Of a DNA stretch of 64,000 nt, positions 25,562 to 33,626 are shown piece after piece. The stretch lies in assembly GCF_023721715.1 (NCBI RefSeq), contig NZ_JAMDLG010000001.1:2891784-2955783 (forward strand). Direction: 5' to 3'. The first letter of the stretch is position 1; every line of letters starts with the position of its first letter. A program made the position numbers and the translations under genes. Under the pieces are notes generated by a model, which searched no databases, had not been told where the DNA came from, and saw only the letters and a program-made list of their open reading frames with translations. The stretch is from Parasegetibacter sp. NRK P23 (GTDB taxonomy: Bacteria; Bacteroidota; Bacteroidia; Chitinophagales; Chitinophagaceae).

Positions 25562-26884
25562 ATGTCAATGAGCCGTCGACTGGCCATGCTGCCCTTTGGG
25601 CTGCTGCTGGCCGTATTAGTTCTTAGTTTTATTTTTCCGGGCAACCCGGTGAATGGCATCAACCAGGAAGGAATTAGTTTTCCCGATACCGCCTGGATGC
25701 TGACTTCCACCGCCCTGGTACTGATCATGACCCCTGGTCTGGCATTCTTCTACGGAGGAATGGTGAGTAAGAAAAACGTGATTTCCACCATGCTGCAGAG
25801 TTTTATCTGCATGGCCGTGATCTCGATTTTGTGGGTGGTACTGGGTTTCAGCATGGCTTTTGGAGATTCCAACGGCGGTGTGATCGGAAACCCCGGCACC
25901 TTCTTTATGATGCAGGGCGTGCTGGGTGGAAAACCTTGGGAGTTGGCGCCCACTATTCCTTTGGTACTTTTCGCGATGTACCAGTTGAAGTTCGCCATCA
26001 TCACACCCGCTTTAATAACGGGTGCGTTCGCGGAGAGAATAAGGTTTACATCTTATATATTATTTATAGTTCTTTTTTCGCTCTTTATTTATTGTCCGCT
26101 GGCACACGCCACCTGGCATCCGGAAGGCATCCTTTTTAAACTTGGCGTGCTGGACTTTGCAGGTGGAACGGTAGTACACATGAGTGCAGGATGGGCCGCG
26201 CTGGCAGGCGCTTTGTACCTTAAAAAAAGGAACGAGCCCTCCCACAATCCGGCACGCGTAACGTATGTATTACTGGGTACGGGTTTGCTGTGGTTCGGCT
26301 GGTTCGGTTTTAACGCCGGTTCCGCCTTTGGCGCAAACGGCCTGGCCGCCACCGCCCTCGCCACCACCAGTGCCGCCTCGGGTTCCGCCGCTTTCGCCTG
26401 GATCATCTTTGATGCCATCAGGGGTAGAAAGCCCTCAGCCATGGGCACCTGCATCGGCGCAGTGGTAGGACTGGTAGCCATAACACCGGCAGCCGGTTTC
26501 GTCACCATCTCCCATGCACTGGCCATCGGCATCATCAGCAGCATCGTGAGCAACCTGATGGTGGAACTGAGGACCCGCAGAACCAATATCGATGATACCC
26601 TGGATGTATTTCCCTGCCACGGTATCGGCGGTATTACCGGTATGATCCTTACCGGCGTGTTCGCCAGCAAAAACGTGAACGCGAACATCGCGGAGAATGG
26701 ACTGGTGTACGGAGAAACACACCTGTTCAGTGTACACCTCCTCGCCATGGTGGGCGTTTCACTCTTCGCTTTCTTCGGCACACTGCTGCTGTTGAAAGTG
26801 ACCGATCTCATCACACCACTCCGCGTTTCAGACGAGGAAGAGCGTGAGGGACTGGACCTCAGTCAGCATGGAGAAAGACTCTAG
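25562..26884 (+). CDS. amt: Ammonium transporter
   Basis: 440 aa with about 11 to 12 membrane segments. Amt motifs: DTAWMLTSTALVLIMTPGLAFFYGGMV near the N-terminus, AGGTVVHMSAGWAALAGAL (first pore histidine), WFGWFGFNAGSA and DVFPCHGIGGITGMILTG (second pore histidine). It conducts ammonia or ammonium into the cell for assimilation. No PII (glnK) gene follows, unlike many amt loci. The 188-bp upstream stretch is strongly AT-rich; I found no clear sigma-54 site or riboswitch in it. Confidence 0.95.
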   Translation: MSMSRRLAMLPFGLLLAVLVLSFIFPGNPVNGINQEGISFPDTAWMLTSTALVLIMTPGLAFFYGGMVSKKNVISTMLQSFICMAVISILWVVLGFSMAFGDSNGGVIGNPGTFFMMQGVLGGKPWELAPTIPLVLFAMYQLKFAIITPALITGAFAERIRFTSYILFIVLFSLFIYCPLAHATWHPEGILFKLGVLDFAGGTVVHMSAGWAALAGALYLKKRNEPSHNPARVTYVLLGTGLLWFGWFGFNAGSAFGANGLAATALATTSAASGSAAFAWIIFDAIRGRKPSAMGTCIGAVVGLVAITPAAGFVTISHALAIGIISSIVSNLMVELRTRRTNIDDTLDVFPCHGIGGITGMILTGVFASKNVNANIAENGLVYGETHLFSVHLLAMVGVSLFAFFGTLLLLKVTDLITPLRVSDEEEREGLDLSQHGERL

Positions 26885-26938
26885 CTGACCACAAACAAGG
26901 CGTAGATATACAGTCATAATGGCAAGCAATCGTAGACT

Positions 26939-26966
26939 CCCCCCATTTCTATGGGGGGACCTTTTT
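26939..26966 (+). terminator. Terminator after amt
   Basis: 8-bp stem CCCCCCAT (26939-26946) and ATGGGGGG (26951-26958) with the tight loop TTCT, followed by ACCTTTTT. Confidence 0.82.
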
Positions 26967-27105
26967 AAAGCCATAAAAACATTTTCACTTACCGAATGGT
27001 TCCTTTTTAAACCTATCCTCCCTGTTACCAACCAACTGTTTTTCCGGGACAACCCGGACTTCAACCAACCTGTTTTAACCAAAACCAATTGCTTAGTTAA
27101 GCAAA

Positions 27106-27140
27106 AGCCGGATTCGTGTGGGATCCGGCTTCTTTATTTT
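27106..27140 (+). terminator. Second terminator-like hairpin between amt and sqr
   Basis: 8-bp stem AGCCGGAT (27106-27113) and ATCCGGCT (27123-27130), followed by TCTTTATTTT. The 26885-27332 gap holds the two hairpins and the palindrome at 27270-27283; no gene is evident. Confidence 0.75.
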
Positions 27141-27269
27141 GTGGAGATGAGATAGATGTATTTTCCTGTGATACCAACCGGCTGCTCCTCCCAACCACAC
27201 AACACCTAAGAAAAATGCACAAATGCTTGCGGAAGCGTTGGCCCTGAATGATTAAAAACACCCTAAGGC

Positions 27270-27283
27270 GTGACATAGATCAC
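27270..27283. promoter_or_regulatory. CRP/FNR-type palindrome upstream of sqr
   Basis: GTGA-CATAGA-TCAC, a perfect dyad with the spacing of CRP/FNR-superfamily sites (TGTGA-N6-TCACA). It lies 49 bp before the start codon, where it could overlap the promoter. The cognate regulator is not in the window. Confidence 0.6.
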
Positions 27284-27332
27284 AACCAGTAAGAAAAAAT
27301 CAGGCTAACTATGCGGCATAAAAAACCGCTGT

Positions 27333-28529
27333 ATGTCGCTCAAGCATCAAATCATCATTATAGGAGGCGGGAACGCCGGTATTTCCGTAGCCTCCAGGCT
27401 CCTGCTCCAAAACAACCTCCTGGACATCGCTATCGTGGAACCCTCCGATAAACATTATTACCAGCCCGCCTGGACCCTCGCGGGAAGCGGCGTATTCGAT
27501 ATCAGCAAAACCATGCGGAACGAAGCGGATGTAATGCCTGAAAACGCAAAGTGGATCAAAGGAAAAGTGAGCGGATTCGACCCAGAACATAACGCCATCA
27601 CCCTGGAAGACGGTACACGACTGCATTATGATTTTCTCGTAGTGGCAGCGGGCATCCAGCTCAACTGGGATGAAATAAAAGGATTGAACGAAACATTGGG
27701 AAAGAACAACGTTTGCTCCAACTACAGTTATGACTATGCGCCGTACACCTTTGAATGCATCCAAAACTTTAAAGGCGGCAAAGCCATATTCCACAACCCA
27801 CATACTCCCGTTAAATGCGGCGGCGCGCCCCACAAGATCATGTATATGGCTGCCGATTATTTCCGCAAAAAAGGTGTATTGGACAAAGCCAATATCCAAT
27901 ACTGGAGCGGCGGCACCAGGCTATTCGCCGTCCCCAAATATGAAAAGACGCTATTGAAAGTGTGTGAAAGAGCACATATCAATCTACACTTTATGGTCAA
28001 ACTGGTGGAAGTGGATGGCCCCAACAAGAAAGCAAGATTCGTTGGTATCGGTGAACAAAATAAGGACCAGTCTTATGAAGTAGCTTTCGATATGCTGCAT
28101 GTAACGCCTCCGCAAAGCGCGCCGGACTTTATCCGAAATAGCCCGCTCGCCAACAGCACCGGATGGGTTGATGTGGATAAATACAGTCTTCAGCATGTAC
28201 GCTACGCCAATATCTTTTCACTGGGCGATGCAGCCGGTTTACCCACCAGCAAAACGGGCGCGGCCATCCGCAAACAGGCTCCGGTATTAGTAGAAAACCT
28301 GATCGCCGTTATGAACGGCCAGCCCGCCACTGCCCAATACAATGGCTATACCAGTTGCCCCCTACTTACCGGATATGGAAAACTGGTGCTGGCGGAATTT
28401 GATTATGAAAATAAACCGCAGGAAACATTCCCTTTCGACCAGAGCAAGGAAAGATGGAGCATGTATATTTTGAAAAGACATATACTTCCGTGGTTATACT
28501 GGGCGAAGATACTGCCCGGGAAGGCGTAG
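27333..28529 (+). CDS. sqr: Sulfide:quinone oxidoreductase, type II (SQOR-like)
   Basis: 398 aa flavoprotein that oxidises sulfide to sulfane sulfur and passes electrons to the quinone pool at the membrane. FAD-binding GGGNAGISVA (11-20); the family motif HTPVKCGGAPHKIMYM with redox Cys162; the second redox cysteine Cys342 in SCPLLTGYGKLVLAEFDY, followed by ETFPFDQSKERWSMYILKR, which is strikingly close to the animal mitochondrial enzyme. Both catalytic cysteines are present, so it should be active. The C-terminal amphipathic part (HILPWLYWAKIL) would attach it to the membrane. It stands alone; no persulfide dioxygenase or rhodanese is next to it. Confidence 0.94.
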   Translation: MSLKHQIIIIGGGNAGISVASRLLLQNNLLDIAIVEPSDKHYYQPAWTLAGSGVFDISKTMRNEADVMPENAKWIKGKVSGFDPEHNAITLEDGTRLHYDFLVVAAGIQLNWDEIKGLNETLGKNNVCSNYSYDYAPYTFECIQNFKGGKAIFHNPHTPVKCGGAPHKIMYMAADYFRKKGVLDKANIQYWSGGTRLFAVPKYEKTLLKVCERAHINLHFMVKLVEVDGPNKKARFVGIGEQNKDQSYEVAFDMLHVTPPQSAPDFIRNSPLANSTGWVDVDKYSLQHVRYANIFSLGDAAGLPTSKTGAAIRKQAPVLVENLIAVMNGQPATAQYNGYTSCPLLTGYGKLVLAEFDYENKPQETFPFDQSKERWSMYILKRHILPWLYWAKILPGKA

Positions 28530-28621
28530 AGAAAAACAGTCGGGCCGACTTACAGGTTGCAACTCCAATGATGTGGCTATAATTGTCGAACATTTATAAG
28601 GATATTATGCACGACAACTTT

Positions 28622-28629
28622 TACATTTG
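28622..28629 (+). promoter_or_regulatory. Putative -7 element for the T9SS protein gene
   Basis: TACATTTG, 49 nt upstream of the ATG at 28679. No well-placed -33 element. Confidence 0.4.
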
Positions 28630-28678
28630 TAATGCATTGATACCCCCCTGATAAAAAACAACGATAATTTTTATAACC

Positions 28679-29923
28679 ATGAAAAAATTATACACTTTTT
28701 TGTTAGCCCTCTGCCTGAAACTCACAGTATTTGCTCAGTTAACCTCCGGCGATATCGCCTTTCTCCACGCCAATGCTGATGCCCCAAAAGACTTCTCATG
28801 GGTAGCGCTGGTAAACATTGCCGCAGGAACGGAGATATTCTTTACAGAAGACGGCTGGAACGGCACAGCCTTTTACCCGGCTATTACAGAAGCGCATATT
28901 TTATGGACATCCCCTATCGGCGGTATAACGGCCGGAACCGTTGTAAACATTGCGGAGACTGTAACAGCCAATACGTTTACCTGTTCGCACGGAACGGCTG
29001 TACTCGCATCTACTTCTACTGATACCTGGGACTTCAGCACAGCAGGCGATCAAATACTGGCATATACCGGTACAGTTCAAAACCCCACCCAGTTTATTGC
29101 AGGTATTACTGTTGATTACAACCCCAGTACTTATAACACAACCACAATGTGGGGCAGCAACGGGTTAAGTAATATTACTTCATCAGCCCTACCGCCGGGA
29201 CTTACCAATGGTGTGAATGCCATTGCCGTAATCAATGCTAATAATGGTACAGAATTAGATAATAACCGATACAATTGCTTTATAACCAGCGGCACCAAAT
29301 CTCAGTTGCTTGCCGCCATTAACAATTACGTCAATTGGGAAGGAGACAATAATACTACTTACACGTCCTGCGCGACCTCCTTTACGGTGATACCGGACGC
29401 ACTGCCTGTAACCCTGGCCGGCTTTACAGGCAAGATCGAAAATGAGGCGGTCCACCTGAACTGGCAAACCGCCCAGGAAATGAACAGCAGCAGATTTGAA
29501 ATAGAGCACAGCACGAACCTGGTTACATGGAAACAAATAGGAACTTTGGCGGCAGCAGGCAACAGTGATATTTTGAAGGACTATTTTTTCGTCCATCAAA
29601 ATCCGGTGCGAGGCAATAATTATTACCGGCTCCAAATGACCGATTTAGACGGCTCCCGCAAACAAAGTACTGTTGTCCGGATTGCTGCTGGTACAAAAAA
29701 CACCATCAAAGTATATCCTGTACCGGCAACAAGCTACCTGGTGTTGGAAACGGATGCCTTTAGCCAGCCGCTCCCTTATACGATTACAGACTGGACCGGT
29801 AAGGTCATAAAAAAAGATGTTCTTAAAAAACACAGAGAACATATACCAGTGGCGGAGTTTAGCCCAGGACTTTATTTGATAAGACTAGCTGGTTACGAAG
29901 CAGCAAAGTTCCTGAAGCAATAG
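28679..29923 (+). CDS. Secreted protein with a type IX secretion sorting domain
   Basis: 414 aa with signal peptide KKLYTFLLALCLKLTVFAQ. The mature part (about 20-235) is a beta-rich domain rich in Thr, Asn and Gly (LTSGDIAFLHANADAPKDF, VALVNIAAGTEIFFTEDGW). It resembles lamin-tail-like domains of Bacteroidota surface proteins. A second beta domain follows (LAGFTGKIENEAVHLNWQTA, then FEIEHSTNLVTWKQIGTL, fibronectin-like). The last ~75 residues (IKVYPVPATSYLVLE, then GLYLIRLAGYEAAKFLKQ) form a type A T9SS C-terminal sorting signal, so it should reach the cell surface. Function unknown. It does not look enzymatic. Confidence 0.85.
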   Translation: MKKLYTFLLALCLKLTVFAQLTSGDIAFLHANADAPKDFSWVALVNIAAGTEIFFTEDGWNGTAFYPAITEAHILWTSPIGGITAGTVVNIAETVTANTFTCSHGTAVLASTSTDTWDFSTAGDQILAYTGTVQNPTQFIAGITVDYNPSTYNTTTMWGSNGLSNITSSALPPGLTNGVNAIAVINANNGTELDNNRYNCFITSGTKSQLLAAINNYVNWEGDNNTTYTSCATSFTVIPDALPVTLAGFTGKIENEAVHLNWQTAQEMNSSRFEIEHSTNLVTWKQIGTLAAAGNSDILKDYFFVHQNPVRGNNYYRLQMTDLDGSRKQSTVVRIAAGTKNTIKVYPVPATSYLVLETDAFSQPLPYTITDWTGKVIKKDVLKKHREHIPVAEFSPGLYLIRLAGYEAAKFLKQ

Positions 29924-30073
29924 AAAAAGGTCACATTTCTTCATGGCCAGAACCGCGATGAACCTAAACCAACAAAAGCCTTAACTGGAGAGGATTCCGT
30001 AGCAGCAGGATTCATAGGGAAATTTTCACCACTGTGACCTTTCTAGCGACCTCAGCGTAAGAAAAAACAACAT

Positions 30074-30110
30074 AAAAAAAGCCCGTAGAAGCAATATCTA
30101 CAGGCTTTTT
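30074..30110 (-). terminator. Terminator downstream of the tRNA gene
   Basis: AAAAAAAGCCCGTAGA (30074-30089) can pair with TCTACAGGCTTTTT (30097-30110), one mismatch. On the minus strand it ends in a T-run, 11 nt past the tRNA 3' end. It can also act on the plus strand after the T9SS gene. Confidence 0.85.
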
Positions 30111-30120
30111 CTCTCTATCG

Positions 30121-30194
30121 TAGCGAGGAGCAGACTTGAACTGCCGACCTTCGGGTTATGAATCCGATGCTCTAACCAGCTGAGCTACCTCGCC
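30121..30194 (-). tRNA. tRNA-Met (anticodon CAT)
   Basis: 74 nt on the minus strand. Acceptor GGCGAGG pairs with CCTCGCT (first pair G-U), D arm GCTCAGCTGGTTAGAGC, anticodon loop TTCATAA (CAT), variable AGGTC, T arm GGCAG-TTCAAGT-CTGCT, discriminator A. The 3' CCA is not encoded. The D arm and first base pair are of the elongator type rather than the initiator. The anticodon stem has an A-C mismatch at its innermost pair (31:39). A CAT anticodon also serves tRNA-Ile2 after lysidine modification, so identity as Met is likely, not certain. Confidence 0.9.
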
Positions 30195-30332
30195 AAAAGG
30201 AGTGCAAAGATAAAAGTATTTACCTTAAAACTCCATATCCTTCTCTAACTTTTTTTTACGGTTCATTTTCAATCAACTACCTGATAGTCAGGCATCCAGA
30301 AAATTGATTTCCACTGGTTCCGGAGAAGCGGC

Positions 30333-31742
30333 CTATTTTTTAAACAGCCAGTAATCAAAATTGAACAGCTTCCTTCCCGCAGTTACATTTTGTCCTTTAA
30401 AGGAAAAATACACATCATGTACCCCTGTAACCGGGCTAACCACCGCTTCCGTAAAAGTCTTCCAGGTATCCCAACCTCCTGTGCGCGACACATTGATGGC
30501 GGCTATTTTCGTTCCCCCCACACTATCGACATGCACTTCCAGCACCCCGCCACCCAATCCGGCGGCAATAGATGCGGTGAAACTTTTCGGGGATTCCTTT
30601 CCAAAATCTACATTGCGCACCTTGATGTAACCGCCATTCCTGATGTCGGACACAAAAACACCGGTTTTCGCGTGCTGATCCGTTTTGCAGTTCACCGACC
30701 AGGCGATGGTTTCGGCCTCCGTTTTCTGATAGGGATTCAAGACATCCACCGGCGCAGGGCCTTCCTTCGAAATATTGATCTGTGGAATGGTACCATCAGG
30801 GTTATAACTAAAAGATTCTATCGAACTGGAGCGCCCGTAACTACCACCACCTTTCAGCAACGCAGTATGGTAAAACAGGTACGAATTCCCTTTGTAGTCA
30901 ATGATTCCACCGTGGTTGGTAAAACTATTGGTCGGCTGCTCTGTCATAATCTTGCCCTTATACACCCATGGACCTGTGGGACTTTTACTCATCGCATACG
31001 ACAAACATTCCTTCCCCTTCTCCATGCCGGCATACATCATATAGTAGTTGCCGTTCCGCTTATAAAACCATGGCCCTTCTACATACATATCCTTGATTTC
31101 GGGCCTTTTTTCATTGGCGTTTGCTGCATTGCCATTGCCCCGGGGCGGCCGCACGCCACCAAAAGTTTCAACAGTTTGAGGGATTTCATTGATGGCTCCG
31201 GAATAAGAGATCATGTCCTTGTTCAACTTTACATAATACAGGTTCGGGTTCCCCCAATAGAGATAAGCCTGCCCATCGTCATCCACAAAAACCGTGGGGT
31301 CGATATTGTACCAGGTTCCTGTGGTGATCAGCGGTTTGCCGAGTGCATCCTTAAAGGGGCCGGTGGGACTATCGCCTACGGCAACACCAATAGACATATT
31401 GTTTTGTTCCGTCTGCACACAGATGTACCAATAAAATTTTCCATTGCGTTCAATACATTGCGCGGCCCAGGCCCGGTCGCGTGCCCAACTGAAAGATTCC
31501 AAAGCCAGCGGAATACCGTGATCCGTCCAGTTCACCATATCGGATGAAGAAAATACGCGCCAGCGGGTCATGTAATAAAAATCAAATCCGGGAATATCAT
31601 CACCCGTGTACATATATACTTTGTTGTTGTACACCATTGGTGCCGGATCAGGTGTGTAGGAAGTTTGAACAACAGGATTCTGCGCATTGGCATGCAACGC
31701 CGTAAACGAGATGGCGAGGGCCATTAAAGCATTCTTTTTCAT
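30333..31742 (-). CDS. GH43-family glycoside hydrolase with a C-terminal CBM6-like domain
   Basis: 469 aa with signal peptide KKNALMALAISFTALHANAQ; an upstream extension to 31808 is less likely. The five-bladed propeller has GH43 catalytic positions: the base Asp in YTPDPAPMVYN, the modulating Asp in YNIDPTVFVDDDG and the acid Glu in YVEGPWFYKRNGNYY. The C-terminal ~135 residues (KTEAETIAWS...GGYIKVRNVDF...VHDVYFSFKG) are a CBM6-type carbohydrate-binding module. Expected activity is beta-xylosidase or alpha-L-arabinofuranosidase on hemicellulose or arabinan. It is the last gene of the sigma/FecR/SusC/SusD locus, 234 bp after susD. Confidence 0.92.
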   Translation of the reverse strand: MKKNALMALAISFTALHANAQNPVVQTSYTPDPAPMVYNNKVYMYTGDDIPGFDFYYMTRWRVFSSSDMVNWTDHGIPLALESFSWARDRAWAAQCIERNGKFYWYICVQTEQNNMSIGVAVGDSPTGPFKDALGKPLITTGTWYNIDPTVFVDDDGQAYLYWGNPNLYYVKLNKDMISYSGAINEIPQTVETFGGVRPPRGNGNAANANEKRPEIKDMYVEGPWFYKRNGNYYMMYAGMEKGKECLSYAMSKSPTGPWVYKGKIMTEQPTNSFTNHGGIIDYKGNSYLFYHTALLKGGGSYGRSSSIESFSYNPDGTIPQINISKEGPAPVDVLNPYQKTEAETIAWSVNCKTDQHAKTGVFVSDIRNGGYIKVRNVDFGKESPKSFTASIAAGLGGGVLEVHVDSVGGTKIAAINVSRTGGWDTWKTFTEAVVSPVTGVHDVYFSFKGQNVTAGRKLFNFDYWLFKK

Positions 31743-31976
31743 ATTGCGTTTGTTGAGCATCGTTAGATGGTTTATGAAAGGGTTATCGATAAGTAACGAC
31801 CGGTTCATGCGAAACCTTTTTCAGAATGAAATCGGTTACATTGTTTACCGGAACGCAATATAAAAAATAAATGTAAGAAGTACATTTATATAAGTTTTTT
31901 CTTGAAGAAGGTGCATATAAAACAAAACCAGCGGAGAGAACTCCGCCGGTATAATCGAAATTGCCATATAAGAAAA

Positions 31977-33608
31977 TCAATACCCGAAATTCTGGGAAAG
32001 ATTTTTATTGATGTCTCGCTCCGATTGCGGGATGGGCCATAACTCGTTGGTTCCCGCGATAAAGTTTCTTTTGTGCAAGAGGAAATACCCTTCCGCGTCC
32101 ACCGGGAACTTTGTATAGCTGGCGGGATTGGTGGTCAGTTTCATGCCGGTGAACTGCCTGTTCAGTTCCTGTGCCGCAATGCCCCAGCGCAGGATATCAT
32201 AGTACCGCAATCCTTCGAAAGCGAACTCCACCCTTCTTTCCCTGCGGATGATCTTCATGAGTTCCGTGGTATTCGTAGTGGTAACGGCGGGCATGTTAAC
32301 GGTACCCCTTCCCCGAACCAGGTTGATGGTATTGTTAAGCAGAGACTGGTCTATTGTTTTCCCTGCTTCCACCATACTTTCAAGATAACTCAACAGCACT
32401 TCGGCGTAACGGATGATGGAGAAATTCCCACCGTAGTTCATCAGGTTACCCGAGAAACCTTCGTCCATAAATTTACTGATGCAATACCCACTCCATACCG
32501 CATATTTATTCATTCTGTCGGGTGAGGAAGTGGAATCGGGATGCGCTTTGTACACCTGTCCTTTAAACACGGACCTATCGGAAATAAGAAGCGTATAATC
32601 AAGGCGGGGATCCCGGTTATCATAAGGCTTATCCGGATTATACAAAGGAGATTCGGTTACCGGTTTGCCATCAGTACATTCAAATTCTTTCGCCAGTTCG
32701 TTGTAAGGAGAAAACTGGTGCCAACCGCCCCATGCTTCGGGATAGAGATATTGCAGCATCACGTGACTGTACACATCCTGCTGGAATTGTGAACTGAGTA
32801 CCACTTCATTGTTCAGTTCATTGGCCTGCCAGAAAAGACCTTTGTAATATGGTTGAATGCTGTAAACATTGTTGTCGATGATGGTTTTGTAAGTTGTTAC
32901 CGCATCTTCCCATTTTTTAGCGGCCATCTGAAGCCGTCCGAGAATGGCGAGCGCCGCACCTGCCGTGATGCGGCCATTTTCAGCTGCCGGTCTTGAAGGC
33001 GGTAATACCGGAGCGCTTTCCTTCAATTCTTTTTCCGCGAAGGCCCATACTTCATTTTTAGGCGTTCTGGAAACACTGTTCGCCTCATCTACCGTAAGCA
33101 CTTTCGTAACCAACGGCACATCACCAAAATACAAAGCGAGGTTGAAGTATTCGTATGCCCTGAGTGTTCTTACCTCGGCCGTAAAGATGGCTTTTTTATT
33201 GGCATCCATGGTGATGGCGTCGATGTGCGACAGAAAGTTGTTGCAGGTCGCGATTTTCGCGTAGGAATTCTGCCAGTAGCCGCGTGTCACCCAGTAATCG
33301 GAAGTAAGTGTGCCATCCGTTACATGGTCGGGGATCAGTTCTTTTTCCGATCCGTTGCCGGCCATCAGGTCAAGGTAAAGCAAACCTCTGGGCATCCAGA
33401 AATCTTCTCCTTTCCAACCGCCACCAGTATTGTAACACCCTACCAGCGCCAGTTGCGCATCGTTTTCCGTTTGCCAGAACGTGGCGTCGGAAACGGCATC
33501 CAGCGGTTGTTTGTCGAAAAAATCTTTCTTACATCCGGCCATCCACATGGTCATGATCAACAGAAGGGTACCGAAAGTATATTGTTTTATGACAAGTAAT
33601 TGTTTCAT
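31977..33608 (-). CDS. SusD/RagB-family glycan-binding lipoprotein
   Basis: 543 aa. Lipoprotein signal LLLIMTMWMAGCKKDFF (Cys near residue 26). SusD features: FDKQPLDAVSDATFWQTENDA at the N-terminus, TPR-like helices (VRTLRAYEYFNLALYFGDVPLVTK, AGAALAILGRLQMAAKKWEDAV), and the C-terminal NLVRGRGTVNMPAV, then RRERRVEFAFEGLRYYDILRWG and ELWPIPQSERDINKNLSQN. It caps the SusC porin on the cell surface and binds the glycan. It starts 18 bp after the susC stop. Confidence 0.95.
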   Translation of the reverse strand: MKQLLVIKQYTFGTLLLIMTMWMAGCKKDFFDKQPLDAVSDATFWQTENDAQLALVGCYNTGGGWKGEDFWMPRGLLYLDLMAGNGSEKELIPDHVTDGTLTSDYWVTRGYWQNSYAKIATCNNFLSHIDAITMDANKKAIFTAEVRTLRAYEYFNLALYFGDVPLVTKVLTVDEANSVSRTPKNEVWAFAEKELKESAPVLPPSRPAAENGRITAGAALAILGRLQMAAKKWEDAVTTYKTIIDNNVYSIQPYYKGLFWQANELNNEVVLSSQFQQDVYSHVMLQYLYPEAWGGWHQFSPYNELAKEFECTDGKPVTESPLYNPDKPYDNRDPRLDYTLLISDRSVFKGQVYKAHPDSTSSPDRMNKYAVWSGYCISKFMDEGFSGNLMNYGGNFSIIRYAEVLLSYLESMVEAGKTIDQSLLNNTINLVRGRGTVNMPAVTTTNTTELMKIIRRERRVEFAFEGLRYYDILRWGIAAQELNRQFTGMKLTTNPASYTKFPVDAEGYFLLHKRNFIAGTNELWPIPQSERDINKNLSQNFGY

Positions 33609-33626
33609 GATTTTTCTTTTTAATCC

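Noticed and set aside
30390-31547. A 385-codon frame opposite the GH43 gene
   Set aside because: It is antisense to a well-supported glycosidase with no signal peptide or motif. Long antisense frames are common in this window.
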